A stretch of 14,451 nt of DNA. Source: Planctomycetota bacterium (GTDB lineage Bacteria; Planctomycetota; Brocadiia; JAJRTI01). The stretch is taken from positions 1 through 14,451 of the forward strand of contig JAJRTI010000657.1 in assembly GCA_024278415.1 (NCBI GenBank). Reading direction: 5' to 3'. Below the pieces are notes generated by a model. That model was not told the DNA's origin. It did no database searches and was given only the letters and a program-made list of their open reading frames with translations. The translations under genes were made by a program, and so were the position numbers. Shown here in pieces: positions 1 through 6,623 of this stretch. Position 1 is the stretch's first letter. Each line of letters opens with the position of its first letter.

Positions 1-2
1 CC

Positions 3-164
3 GCGGCGACCACGCTCGTGCGCTGCGCGTATGATGACCGCTACCTCTACATCGGCTACCAGTGCTTCGAGAAGGGCCAGGAAACACAGTTGGTCGGCAC
101 CCAGAAGCGAGACGACTCGAGCATCTTAAAGGCGGACGGCATCGAGACCTTCCTCCAGCCCTAA
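3..164 (+). pseudogene. N-terminal fragment of CBM9-like domain, ended by in-frame TAA
   Basis: This is the visible start of a gene that begins upstream of the window. The frame reads DDRYLYIGYQCFEKG and then DGIETFLQP before a TAA at 162-164. The pattern is that of the CBM9-like (DOMON-type beta-sandwich) domain found in secreted carbohydrate-active proteins. The same frame continues straight after the TAA with PYYQIVTNTEGGLWDEKW, the expected next strands of the same domain. The stop therefore falls inside the fold, in the loop after the FLQP strand. Fragment and downstream part are most simply one gene broken by a point change (for example GAA to TAA) or by a base error in the assembly. 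Recoding is unlikely, because TAA ends other genes here (subunits I and K). Confidence 0.6.
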
Positions 165-287
165 GGCGCCGGCGCGCCGTACTACCAGATCGTCACCAAT
201 ACCGAAGGTGGGCTGTGGGACGAGAAGTGGACCGGCCGGCGCACGCGCGCCCACTGGAGCGGCAAAGGCATCAAGACGGCCGGCGAC

Positions 288-2372
288 ATGGGCTTCGACG
301 CGTGGACCGTCGAACTCGCCGTGCCCTTCAAGGACCTTGGCGCGGCTCCGCCCAAGCCAGGCGACGTGTGGCGCGTGAACTTCTGCCGGCAAGAGTTGCC
401 CTCCAGGGAGCTGACCGCGTTCTCCTTCACTGGCGGCGGCTTCGGCGTCCCTTCCCGCTTCGGCGTGCTCAAGTTTGGCATCGCGCCCCAGACTGCCGGC
501 CAAGTCAAGGGCAAACACGAGTTGCGCGGCACCGTGTTGGAGCCCGACGGGTCGCCTGTGGTCGGCGCACCCATACGTACCATGGCTGGCTTGACGCGAA
601 CCGGGCCGTTTGGCGACTTCCGCTTCAAAGGCCTGCCCACCGGCGATGTCGCAATTGAGATCAAGTCCCCTCGCTACGGGCGCTACGTAGCCAAAGCGAC
701 GCTCAAGCGCCCAATCGAAATTGCCGAGCCCATTGTGCTGAAACGGGTCGATCCCTACGAGCCCGCGTACAAGATGCGCCCCGGCCAGCGCGGGTTGGCT
801 TGGCTCAAGACCAGCATCACCGAGCCGCCTAGCATGGACCAGGAGCCGCCACGCCTGGGGCCGGGCGACGCTCTCAAGCTCAGGGCCACTCCAGGCGAGT
901 ATGAGTCGCGCGCGGTCGCGTTCCTCCCCTACCAGGACATGGCGTCGCCCAACGCGTCCATCGCCGGCCTCAGCGGCCCAGGCGGAGTGATTCCCAAAAC
1001 GAACATTGACGTGCGCTGGGCGCAGCGCATGCTCAAGCGCGTGCAGTATCGCCGGCCTCGCGAGGACGCGGTCTGGGTGTGGCGCTTCCTCTGGCGCGAG
1101 CCTCCCAAACTCGTCAAGACCGGGAACGTGCGCATGCTCGTGGTCACGGTCAAGGTTCCCGACGACGCGAAGCCAGGCCTGTATCGCGGCTCGCTGATGC
1201 TCACCGGAGGCGGCTTTATGGCCGAACTCCCCGTGCGCTTGCAGGTCGCCGGTTTCAGGCTGGCCACACCCAAGAAACGCGTCGGCTGCTACTACCGCGG
1301 CCGCGGCAAGTCCGACGACCAGGTCAACCGTGAGCTGGCCGACATCTACGACCACAACGGCCGTGTCCTCGTGTGGCTCGCGGGCCTTGGCGTCAGCAAG
1401 AAGCCGGACGGAACGATCGAGTACGACACGAGCGAGGTGCGCCGCGCGGTGCAGCTCCAGAAGAAGCACGGCATCGGCCCGCCGTTTATTGTGAGCCCAC
1501 GGCCGCGGCGTTGCGCCGCGCTCGCCGGCCTGCGCGTGCGCATGGAGCCGGAGTTTGCCCAGGAGGTGCTCGCCAGTGCGGAGTTCAAGCGCATCTTCGC
1601 CGGCGCCATCGACGCGCTCCAAAAGCTGGAGCAGGAACTGAACGCGGGCGAGTTCGTGTACACGTGGATGGACGAAGTCATGGGCCGCGGCCGGTTCGAC
1701 ACGTACGTCGCGTTCGCCAAGACCTTCCGCCAGCTCTCCAAGAGCCGGCTCTACGTCACTTATCACATCCGCGACTGGGCCAAGGCGGAGGCGCTCGACC
1801 CATGGGTCGACATCCGCGGCTACCACGGCCACACGCTCGATTGGTGGCTCGGCGAAGGCCACAAGTGGGCTGAACTCAAAGCCGACATCGAAAAATCCGG
1901 CGACGAGGCTTGGAGCTACTACAACATCCGCGAGATCGCGGTCACCAGCGAGTGGGTGCGCCTGTGCAACGGCTACTGGCTGTGGCGCAGCCCGCTCATG
2001 GCGCACACGCCGTGGACCTACTACTCCTACGGTGGTAGCCCGTTCGACGACCTCGACTCGGACCGCCACGATTTCGCCTACGCCGCGCCCCACCCCACCA
2101 AGCCCGAGATGGTGTCCACCCTCGAATGGGAGTGCTTCCGCGAGGGCGGCGACGACCTGCGCTACCTCGCCACGTTGCAACAAACGCTCGCGGCCGCGGC
2201 GAAGAAGCAGCCCAACGCGCCCGCGGTGACACGAGCCCGCGCCCTGCTCAAGTCCTACTGGGACGAAGACCCCCGCGTGCCGGCCAAGGCTGAGAAACTC
2301 ACGGCCGACGACTACGACCAACGCATCGCGGCCATGACGCAGGCCATCGACGCACTTCGGCGAATCAAGTAG
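288..2372 (+). CDS. CBM9-like / GH123- or DUF4091-like carbohydrate-active protein, part after the internal stop
   Basis: The reading frame is open from 165 to the TAG at 2370-2372. ATG 288 is only the first conventional start after the in-frame TAA and has no ribosome binding site, so it is probably not a true start. Counting from it, residues 1-64 finish the CBM9-like domain (DAWTVELAVPFKDLG, GDVWRVNFCRQE). Residues about 72-155 look like a carboxypeptidase-regulatory-type beta sandwich (GTVLEPDGSPVVGAPI). Residues about 190-330 form another beta-rich domain. Residues about 335-610 resemble a GH123/DUF4091-like barrel, with an adjacent Asp-Glu pair at 462-463 (YTWMDEVMG) and the late motif EWECFREGGDDLRYL. 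A helical tail follows. GH123 enzymes use a neighbouring Asp-Glu pair, so a glycosidase role is plausible, but substrate and activity are inference. The intact protein was presumably secreted; its N-terminus lies outside the window. Confidence 0.65.
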   Translation: MGFDAWTVELAVPFKDLGAAPPKPGDVWRVNFCRQELPSRELTAFSFTGGGFGVPSRFGVLKFGIAPQTAGQVKGKHELRGTVLEPDGSPVVGAPIRTMAGLTRTGPFGDFRFKGLPTGDVAIEIKSPRYGRYVAKATLKRPIEIAEPIVLKRVDPYEPAYKMRPGQRGLAWLKTSITEPPSMDQEPPRLGPGDALKLRATPGEYESRAVAFLPYQDMASPNASIAGLSGPGGVIPKTNIDVRWAQRMLKRVQYRRPREDAVWVWRFLWREPPKLVKTGNVRMLVVTVKVPDDAKPGLYRGSLMLTGGGFMAELPVRLQVAGFRLATPKKRVGCYYRGRGKSDDQVNRELADIYDHNGRVLVWLAGLGVSKKPDGTIEYDTSEVRRAVQLQKKHGIGPPFIVSPRPRRCAALAGLRVRMEPEFAQEVLASAEFKRIFAGAIDALQKLEQELNAGEFVYTWMDEVMGRGRFDTYVAFAKTFRQLSKSRLYVTYHIRDWAKAEALDPWVDIRGYHGHTLDWWLGEGHKWAELKADIEKSGDEAWSYYNIREIAVTSEWVRLCNGYWLWRSPLMAHTPWTYYSYGGSPFDDLDSDRHDFAYAAPHPTKPEMVSTLEWECFREGGDDLRYLATLQQTLAAAAKKQPNAPAVTRARALLKSYWDEDPRVPAKAEKLTADDYDQRIAAMTQAIDALRRIK

Positions 2373-2445
2373 GGCTTCTGCACCGCCCTTTCGTGCTTTG
2401 TGCGGTAGCCGCATGCGCCAGCCTGCGGGCAAGCTGAAGCGCACC

Positions 2446-2523
2446 CCGCGCCCTGGCGAGCGCGGCCCTGTGGAGTGCGGGGGTCCAAGCCGCAGCGCAA
2501 GACCCGCGCCCTGGCGGGCGCGG
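2446..2523. repeat. Two imperfect direct units, each with a 20-bp GC palindrome
   Basis: The unit at 2504-2523 is a perfect 8-bp stem (CCGCGCCC / GGGCGCGG) around the loop TGGC. The unit at 2446-2465 is the same palindrome with one arm mismatch (GAGCGCGG). Both are preceded by GCGCA and followed at some distance by TGGAGTG, so the repeated unit is longer than the palindrome itself. This is the look of REP-type intergenic repeats. Confidence 0.6.
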
Positions 2524-2546
2524 CGACAGCCAGGCTGCTGTTGGAG

Positions 2547-2564
2547 TGACGCCTTCAGGCGTCA
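2547..2564. repeat. Short perfect palindrome
   Basis: TGACGCC and GGCGTCA pair perfectly around TTCA (or an 8-bp stem around TC). It follows TTGGAGTG, so it may be the end of the same repeat unit as the GC-rich palindrome just upstream. There is no T-run after it. Confidence 0.5.
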
Positions 2565-2595
2565 GTTCCCATAGCGCTTTCAGCGGCTACCGGTG

Positions 2596-2675
2596 GCAGG
2601 CTCGTAGTAGGGCGATTCATCGCCCGTTGCTTCAGGCGCAGAGGCGGGCGATGAATCGCCCTACTACAAGCCTGC
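2596..2675. repeat. Long inverted repeat: 31-bp arms, 18-nt loop
   Basis: The arms lie at 2596-2626 and 2645-2675 and match at 30 of 31 positions; the exception is a C opposite A near the base. The arm core contains GTAGTAGGGCGATTCATCGC. The size and near-perfect pairing fit a hairpin-type intergenic repeat or small MITE-like element rather than chance. In RNA it would form a very stable hairpin upstream of the oxidoreductase promoter. Confidence 0.75.
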
Positions 2676-2730
2676 GGCGTCTGCCGTTCGGGCTTGCTAA
2701 TCCCATGGGGTGACTTCTGCCCCGCGTTGC

Positions 2731-2759
2731 TTGACACCACTTCGCCCCACCGGTCTAAT
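2731..2759 (+). promoter_or_regulatory. Sigma70-like promoter of the oxidoreductase gene
   Basis: TTGACA at 2731-2736 and TCTAAT at 2754-2759 are separated by 17 bp, giving 6/6 and 5/6 matches to the -35 and -10 consensus. Transcription would begin near 2766, leaving a leader of about 70 nt before the ATG at 2835. This position argues against any start codon upstream of 2766. Confidence 0.6.
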
Positions 2760-2834
2760 ACGACTCCATGCAACACACGCGGCCCGCAGGCACAGCGCGC
2801 GGCCGCGTTTTCCATTTCGCTCTCGGAGATCAAC

Positions 2835-5654
2835 ATGCATCAGTTCGACACGGTGTACGACGTGGCGGTTTGCGGCAATGGGTTCTGCGGCTACGCCGCG
2901 GCCCTCTCCCTGGCCGAGACCGGCCAGCAGGTGCTCCTCGTGGGCCGCAGGCCTGTGCTCGGATGGGAAGCCACGTGGGCCTTCCAACTCGACATCGAGG
3001 ATCCGAGCACAGACTTGGGCCAACGTCTCGTAGCGAAGCTGTCCGACGCAAATGCGTTCGCGCGCGGCCGGGCCGACGCGCCAGCCATGGAGATGGTCCT
3101 CGACCGCATGGCATCCGAGGCGGGCGTCGATCTGCTTTACTACGCGCACCCTCTCGCAATCTCGCGCGCAGCCGACCTCGCCGACGGACTCGTCGTCGCA
3201 GGCAAATCAGGCAACCATACGGTCAAGGCCAAGGCGTTCGTCGACGCCACCGACACGGGGCTGCTGTGGACCTCGGAAGGCGCCAGCCTGACTCCTCCCG
3301 CGCAGTCGGCCGCCATCCACGTCATCAATCTCAATGGAGCCGCGGATATCGATGAACGCCTCTTTGTGGGCGCCGTGGCGGACTGCGCCAACGTGGCCGT
3401 GAAGCCGAACGTGTGGCCGGGCGAGGTGGCCGTCGAGTTTGAGGTCGACACAAACGACATCCGCACTGCCCGCCGTGCGGAGGCGGCCCTGCTCGCCGGC
3501 CTCCGCGATGCGGTGCCCGCGCTCGCGGAGGCAGTGGTGACTAGTGTCGCCCCTGAGACGTTCCCCCTTCACTCGCCCGCCACCACCCGCCGCGATCCGC
3601 AGCACCCCGTCGTCAAGAACCTCTTCGGTGCCGGCCCGTGGATCTGCGACGACCCACGCTCGCTCGATGGCCGCATTCGCGGCGCGGCCCAGGCGGCCGA
3701 GGAGGTCGCGGCCCAGTTGCACAACCTGCCTGTTGTCGCGCCGGCCCAAGACGCCCACGCTCCAGTAGCACCCCCAGTGCACGAATGCGACGTGGTCGTG
3801 TGCGGCGGCGGCACCGCGGGCGCGTTCGCGGCCATTGCTGCCGCGCGCGGCGGCGCCAAGACCGTGCTGATCGAACCCGCGAGTTTTCTCGGCGGCATCG
3901 GCACCGGCGGCGGCATCCACTCGTACTACCACGGAGTCGCGGGCGGCATCCAAGACGAAGCGGACCAACTCCAGGCTGAACTCGAACCGCTTTTCGGCCC
4001 CCCCGGGCGCTGGGTCGCGTTCCACCCATTCGCCAAGAAAGTCGTGCTTCAGAAGCTGTGCGATGATGCCGGAGTCGAGTTGGTTTTCAACACGACCGTG
4101 ACCGGCGTGGAGACGGAGGATGTGCCCACGCGCTTGCCGGCGTCCGGCGGGGCCCAGACCGCGCGCCGGGTGACCGGCGTTTTCGCGGTCGGCCCCACCG
4201 GGAGCGCGCTCTACAAGGCCCAAGTCGCCATCGACTCGACCGGAGATGGCGACGTAGCGGCCATGGCCGGAGCAGACTACACCTTTGGCCGAGCGGCCGA
4301 CGGCTTGCCGCACGCCTACTCGCTTGCCGCGGGCCGGCTCGACGCGAACGGCAAGCTGCTGCTGACCAACTTTGACGCGGGTTACTGCGACCCCACGGAC
4401 CTCACCGACATGACCCGCGCGCGCCGGCACGCGCTGGGGCTCTACTGGAGCGGCGGCTTCGACCCCGAATCCCGGATCACGTACGTGGCCCCCCTACTCG
4501 GCCTCCGCAACAGCCGCCAGATCGTCGGCGACTACCGCCTCACGTTGGCCGACGAAATCCGAGGCCGCCAATTCCCAGACGTGATCGCATACGCGTACTC
4601 CCACTTCGACAACCACGGGTACGACTACGAAAACGAGAGCGACGAGGCCATGCTGTGGGTGTGGGCCCTTGGCAACTGGCGCCGCCAGTTCGGGTGCGAG
4701 ATTCCGTACCGTTGCCTCCTCCCGGCTGGCGTCGAGGGCTTGCTCGTCGCGTGCCGCGCAATCTCCATCACCCACGACGCGCACAACCAGTTGCGCATGC
4801 AACGCGACATGCAGCGCATTGGCGAGGCCGCCGGCGCGGCCGCGGCATTGGCTGTCGCGCACGGCGTAACCCCGCGCGCGCTCGACGTGGCGATCCTCCA
4901 GGACGCTCTTCTCAAGAGCGGCGCCCTGGGCCCGCGGGAGCGCAAGCAACTCCCCGAACCGGGCCGAGACGCGCTGCACGAGGCCAGTTGGGTCCCCGCC
5001 CAGCCCCCGGCGATGCCGCTCGATGAGTGCGTGGCCAAGCTGGATTCCGGCGAGGCGCGCGAGGCCACGTGGCAATTGGTCTGCGCCGGGCCGGACGGCA
5101 TCCCTTCGCTCAAGCAAGCCCTCAACTCGGACTCGCCGCAGACGCGGCTGTGGGCCTCGATCGCTCTCGGCATGCTGCGCCAGCCAGAGGCGGTGCCGCC
5201 ACTCATCGCGTGCGTCAACCAACGCGAGACCGAGCAGACCGACGCACACAAGGCCGCACCCATTTGGCAAACTGCGCTCATGCTGCTGGGCCGGGTCGGC
5301 GACCCGGCCGCGGTGCAGACGATCCAAGCCGTGCTGAACGACCGAGACGTCGGCTTCGACGTGACCATCGCCGCGGTCCGCGCGCTCGGACGCATCGGAG
5401 ATGCATCGGCCGTGCCCGCGATCGAGGCCATGCTGCTACGCGACGATCTGGAGGCCGTGCGTGTCTACCAAGTGAGCACCAAAGGAATCGGCACGGTTAC
5501 AGACAACGCACGCTGGCAGGTCGATTTGTCCGCGGCCGAAGCCTTGGCGAAGCTCGGCAAGCCGCGGCCCGACCTCATCGCCAAGCACAAGGGCGACGAG
5601 CGGGCGTACGTGCGCAACTATGCGGCCAAGCTGGAACGCGAGCTGGGGGCTTAG
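2835..5654 (+). CDS. FAD-dependent oxidoreductase (two FAD_oxidored-like modules) with C-terminal HEAT repeats
   Basis: ATG 2835 follows GGAG with a 6-nt spacer and gives 939 residues; a longer in-frame opening to 2694 would start upstream of the promoter. Module 1 has the dinucleotide fold motif GNGFCG at residues 14-19 and a late DATDTG motif at 137-142. Module 2 starts with CGGGTAGAFAA (GxGxxG at 324-329), followed by FLGGIGTGGGIHSYYHG and DSTGDGD at 467-473, the pattern of the FAD_oxidored family (PF12831). The conserved block LPAGVEGLLVACRA closes the catalytic part. From about residue 740 to the end, repeated helix pairs (TRLWASIALGMLRQPEAVPPL; VRALGRIGDASAVPAIEAML) are HEAT-like. The family oxidises varied organic substrates; the substrate here is unknown. 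I see no signal peptide, so it is probably cytoplasmic. The TAG stop coincides with the edge of the dispersed repeat. Confidence 0.85.
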   Translation: MHQFDTVYDVAVCGNGFCGYAAALSLAETGQQVLLVGRRPVLGWEATWAFQLDIEDPSTDLGQRLVAKLSDANAFARGRADAPAMEMVLDRMASEAGVDLLYYAHPLAISRAADLADGLVVAGKSGNHTVKAKAFVDATDTGLLWTSEGASLTPPAQSAAIHVINLNGAADIDERLFVGAVADCANVAVKPNVWPGEVAVEFEVDTNDIRTARRAEAALLAGLRDAVPALAEAVVTSVAPETFPLHSPATTRRDPQHPVVKNLFGAGPWICDDPRSLDGRIRGAAQAAEEVAAQLHNLPVVAPAQDAHAPVAPPVHECDVVVCGGGTAGAFAAIAAARGGAKTVLIEPASFLGGIGTGGGIHSYYHGVAGGIQDEADQLQAELEPLFGPPGRWVAFHPFAKKVVLQKLCDDAGVELVFNTTVTGVETEDVPTRLPASGGAQTARRVTGVFAVGPTGSALYKAQVAIDSTGDGDVAAMAGADYTFGRAADGLPHAYSLAAGRLDANGKLLLTNFDAGYCDPTDLTDMTRARRHALGLYWSGGFDPESRITYVAPLLGLRNSRQIVGDYRLTLADEIRGRQFPDVIAYAYSHFDNHGYDYENESDEAMLWVWALGNWRRQFGCEIPYRCLLPAGVEGLLVACRAISITHDAHNQLRMQRDMQRIGEAAGAAAALAVAHGVTPRALDVAILQDALLKSGALGPRERKQLPEPGRDALHEASWVPAQPPAMPLDECVAKLDSGEAREATWQLVCAGPDGIPSLKQALNSDSPQTRLWASIALGMLRQPEAVPPLIACVNQRETEQTDAHKAAPIWQTALMLLGRVGDPAAVQTIQAVLNDRDVGFDVTIAAVRALGRIGDASAVPAIEAMLLRDDLEAVRVYQVSTKGIGTVTDNARWQVDLSAAEALAKLGKPRPDLIAKHKGDERAYVRNYAAKLERELGA

Positions 5655-5886
5655 CCCGCATTCCTCACGAGCCCAAGTAACGCAACGTCGGAGATGGTCG
5701 CCAATGCAAGGCTGTGCCTGCGAATGAGGCCCGTCGGTTCATGGACCGTCTGTGGGGAAAGCGGGCGGGAGGGGCTGGCCCTTCGGGCGCATCTGCGGCG
5801 TTGCACGGCACTCCACGTGCTCCGAGCAAGCGTTCGCTACAGTGTGCGTTGCATCTGCACCCGACTGGACTCGTAAGACGTGCCGG
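5652..5886. repeat. Dispersed repeat with inverted ends, copy 1
   Basis: This copy starts at TAG (5652-5654), the stop codon of the oxidoreductase gene, followed by CCCGCATTCCTCACGAGCCCA (5655-5675). The right end at 5866-5886 is a decayed inverted copy. The interior is clearly homologous to copy 2 in the ATPase operon; 5716-5753 matches 10206-10243 at 37 of 38 positions. Compared with copy 2 it lacks about 14 bp (AGCCCAGTCGGGCG) after CCCTTCGGGCG, which removes the left arm of the inner stem. It lies between convergent genes, where it may also act as a transcription barrier. No transposase gene is present. Confidence 0.75.
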
Positions 5887-5904
5887 TTCGAACGGCCTCC
5901 GCGC

Positions 5905-6267
5905 TCAGATCACCGTGTCGGCCAAATCGCCGATCTTGATCGCAAGCGCCCCCGGACAGGAGCGGAACTTCACCCGCACCAGCGCCTCTGGCTTCCCCTC
6001 ACGCGCCTTGACCCTGCGCACCACCCCTCGGACGACATAGGGAATGGCCTCATCGGGCATGTAGATGTTGAGCAGCACCTTCTGGCCCTCCGCCGGCGGC
6101 TCCCGCGTAATGAAGTCCACGTCGTCAATGCTGAGCGTCCGAATCTCATGCCGTCGCATGTTCGACGCCATGCGCCCGCCTTTCAGCCAATGCCAGAACG
6201 TCCATGCCTCCCACGAAACCCTCGCTCCGTGCAACTTGTAATGCGGGTGCTTGTGTCCGCGCGGCAT
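5905..6267 (-). CDS. Small protein with PilZ-like C-terminal region (tentative)
   Basis: The gene encodes 120 residues. ATG at 6267 (minus strand) is preceded by GGAGGGAGGG with a 6-nt spacer, a very strong ribosome binding site that settles the start over longer openings. Residues 1-30 are rich in His and Trp (WEAWTFWHWLKGG). Residues about 43-115 read as beta strands: EGQKVLLNIYMPDE, then VVRGVVRRVKARE and ALVRVKFRS. This resembles the barrel of PilZ domains, which bind cyclic di-GMP. The N-terminal RxxxR and D/NxSxxG ligand motifs are not clear: there is RRHEIR at 38-43 and SIDDVD at 46-51 instead, so ligand binding is doubtful. It is convergent with the oxidoreductase gene and divergent from the ATPase operon. 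An unrelated small protein cannot be excluded. Confidence 0.6.
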   Translation of the reverse strand: MPRGHKHPHYKLHGARVSWEAWTFWHWLKGGRMASNMRRHEIRTLSIDDVDFITREPPAEGQKVLLNIYMPDEAIPYVVRGVVRRVKAREGKPEALVRVKFRSCPGALAIKIGDLADTVI

Positions 6268-6302
6268 TGGCAACCCTCCCTCCAGGAAAGTAACCTGATG
6301 CC

Positions 6303-6332
6303 AATCTAGCCGAGCCTCGGCGACGAAGTCAA
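6303..6332 (-). promoter_or_regulatory. Sigma70-like promoter of the small minus-strand gene
   Basis: Read on the minus strand, TTGACT (6332-6327) and TAGATT (6308-6303) are 18 bp apart, matching consensus at 5/6 and 4/6. Transcription would start near 6296, about 29 nt before the ATG, leaving room for the strong ribosome binding site. Confidence 0.45.
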
Positions 6333-6483
6333 GCAGAATCTTCGCTTTCTGTGTTGGTTGCGATCCGGCCGCCGGCGCACGCGTCCATTCGCCTTCCGAT
6401 ACTTGCGCAAAACAAGTCCGAACGCCCAACCGTGGCACCCGCCACTCCGTCGCCCCAACGCAGATATCTCGCGCCGCTTGCCC

Positions 6484-6512
6484 TTGACAGCTCCGGTGGG
6501 GCGTGTTACAAC
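6484..6512 (+). promoter_or_regulatory. Sigma70-like promoter of the V/A-ATPase operon
   Basis: TTGACA at 6484-6489 and TACAAC at 6507-6512 are 17 bp apart, with 6/6 and 4/6 consensus matches. Predicted start of transcription is near 6519. That gives a leader of about 105 nt if translation starts at ATG 6624, but only about 6 nt if it starts at ATG 6525. Confidence 0.55.
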
Positions 6513-6623
6513 TCCAAGAAGGACATGTCAACACGACGTGATCCTACGGAGTGCGGTGGGGACCGCATTGCCGGAGCGTCTAATCCATTTCCCCCGGTCG
6601 CCAGCCACCCCAGCGCCCGACGC

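Larger units (their letters stand above)
2373..2834. other. Non-coding spacer rich in palindromic repeats
   Basis: These 462 bp separate the carbohydrate-protein gene from the oxidoreductase gene. I see no convincing gene; open frames here have no ribosome binding site and run across hairpins. The stretch holds two related GC-rich palindromes (2446-2465 and 2504-2523), a perfect palindrome at 2547-2564, a 31-bp hairpin at 2596-2675, a sigma70-like promoter at 2731-2759 and the oxidoreductase leader. None of the hairpins is followed by a T-run, so no classical terminator is evident, though the hairpins may block transcription or protect 3' ends. Confidence 0.6.
6268..6623. other. Divergent control region between the small minus-strand gene and the ATPase operon
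   Basis: These 356 bp carry the minus-strand promoter (6303-6332) and the plus-strand promoter (6484-6512). Between the two I see no repeat, RNA gene or convincing operator. A plus-strand frame stays open across most of it into the first ATPase gene, but it begins upstream of the promoter and its residues look non-conserved, so I treat it as spacer. Confidence 0.5.

Noticed and set aside
126..2444. Very long open frame on the minus strand opposite the carbohydrate-protein gene
   Set aside because: It mirrors codon bias of GC-rich DNA on the opposite strand, shows no recognisable domains, and spans both the gene and the palindromic spacer. The plus-strand frame has clear domain motifs.
2446..2675. 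CRISPR array or tandem repeat array
   Set aside because: The units differ in sequence and spacing, only one unit is present twice, and no cas genes are in the window.
2756..2766. TAATACGACTC, identical to the first 11 bases of the phage T7 promoter
   Set aside because: The remaining T7 promoter bases do not follow, and most of the match is the -10 region (TCTAAT) of a good bacterial promoter. No phage genes are nearby. Chance match.
2694..2834. N-terminal extension of the oxidoreductase to a TTG at 2694
   Set aside because: The extension would contain the promoter, lacks a ribosome binding site and is not domain-like. ATG 2835 has GGAG at normal distance and leads directly into the first FAD motif.
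3207..4430. 407-codon minus-strand open frame inside the oxidoreductase gene
   Set aside because: The plus strand carries two clear FAD-module motif sets here. The minus-strand product is Arg/Gly/Ala-rich shadow sequence without motifs.
5714..6040. Plus-strand open frame beginning in repeat copy 1
   Set aside because: It starts inside the repeat, has no ribosome binding site and runs antisense through the small minus-strand gene, which has a strong start and promoter.
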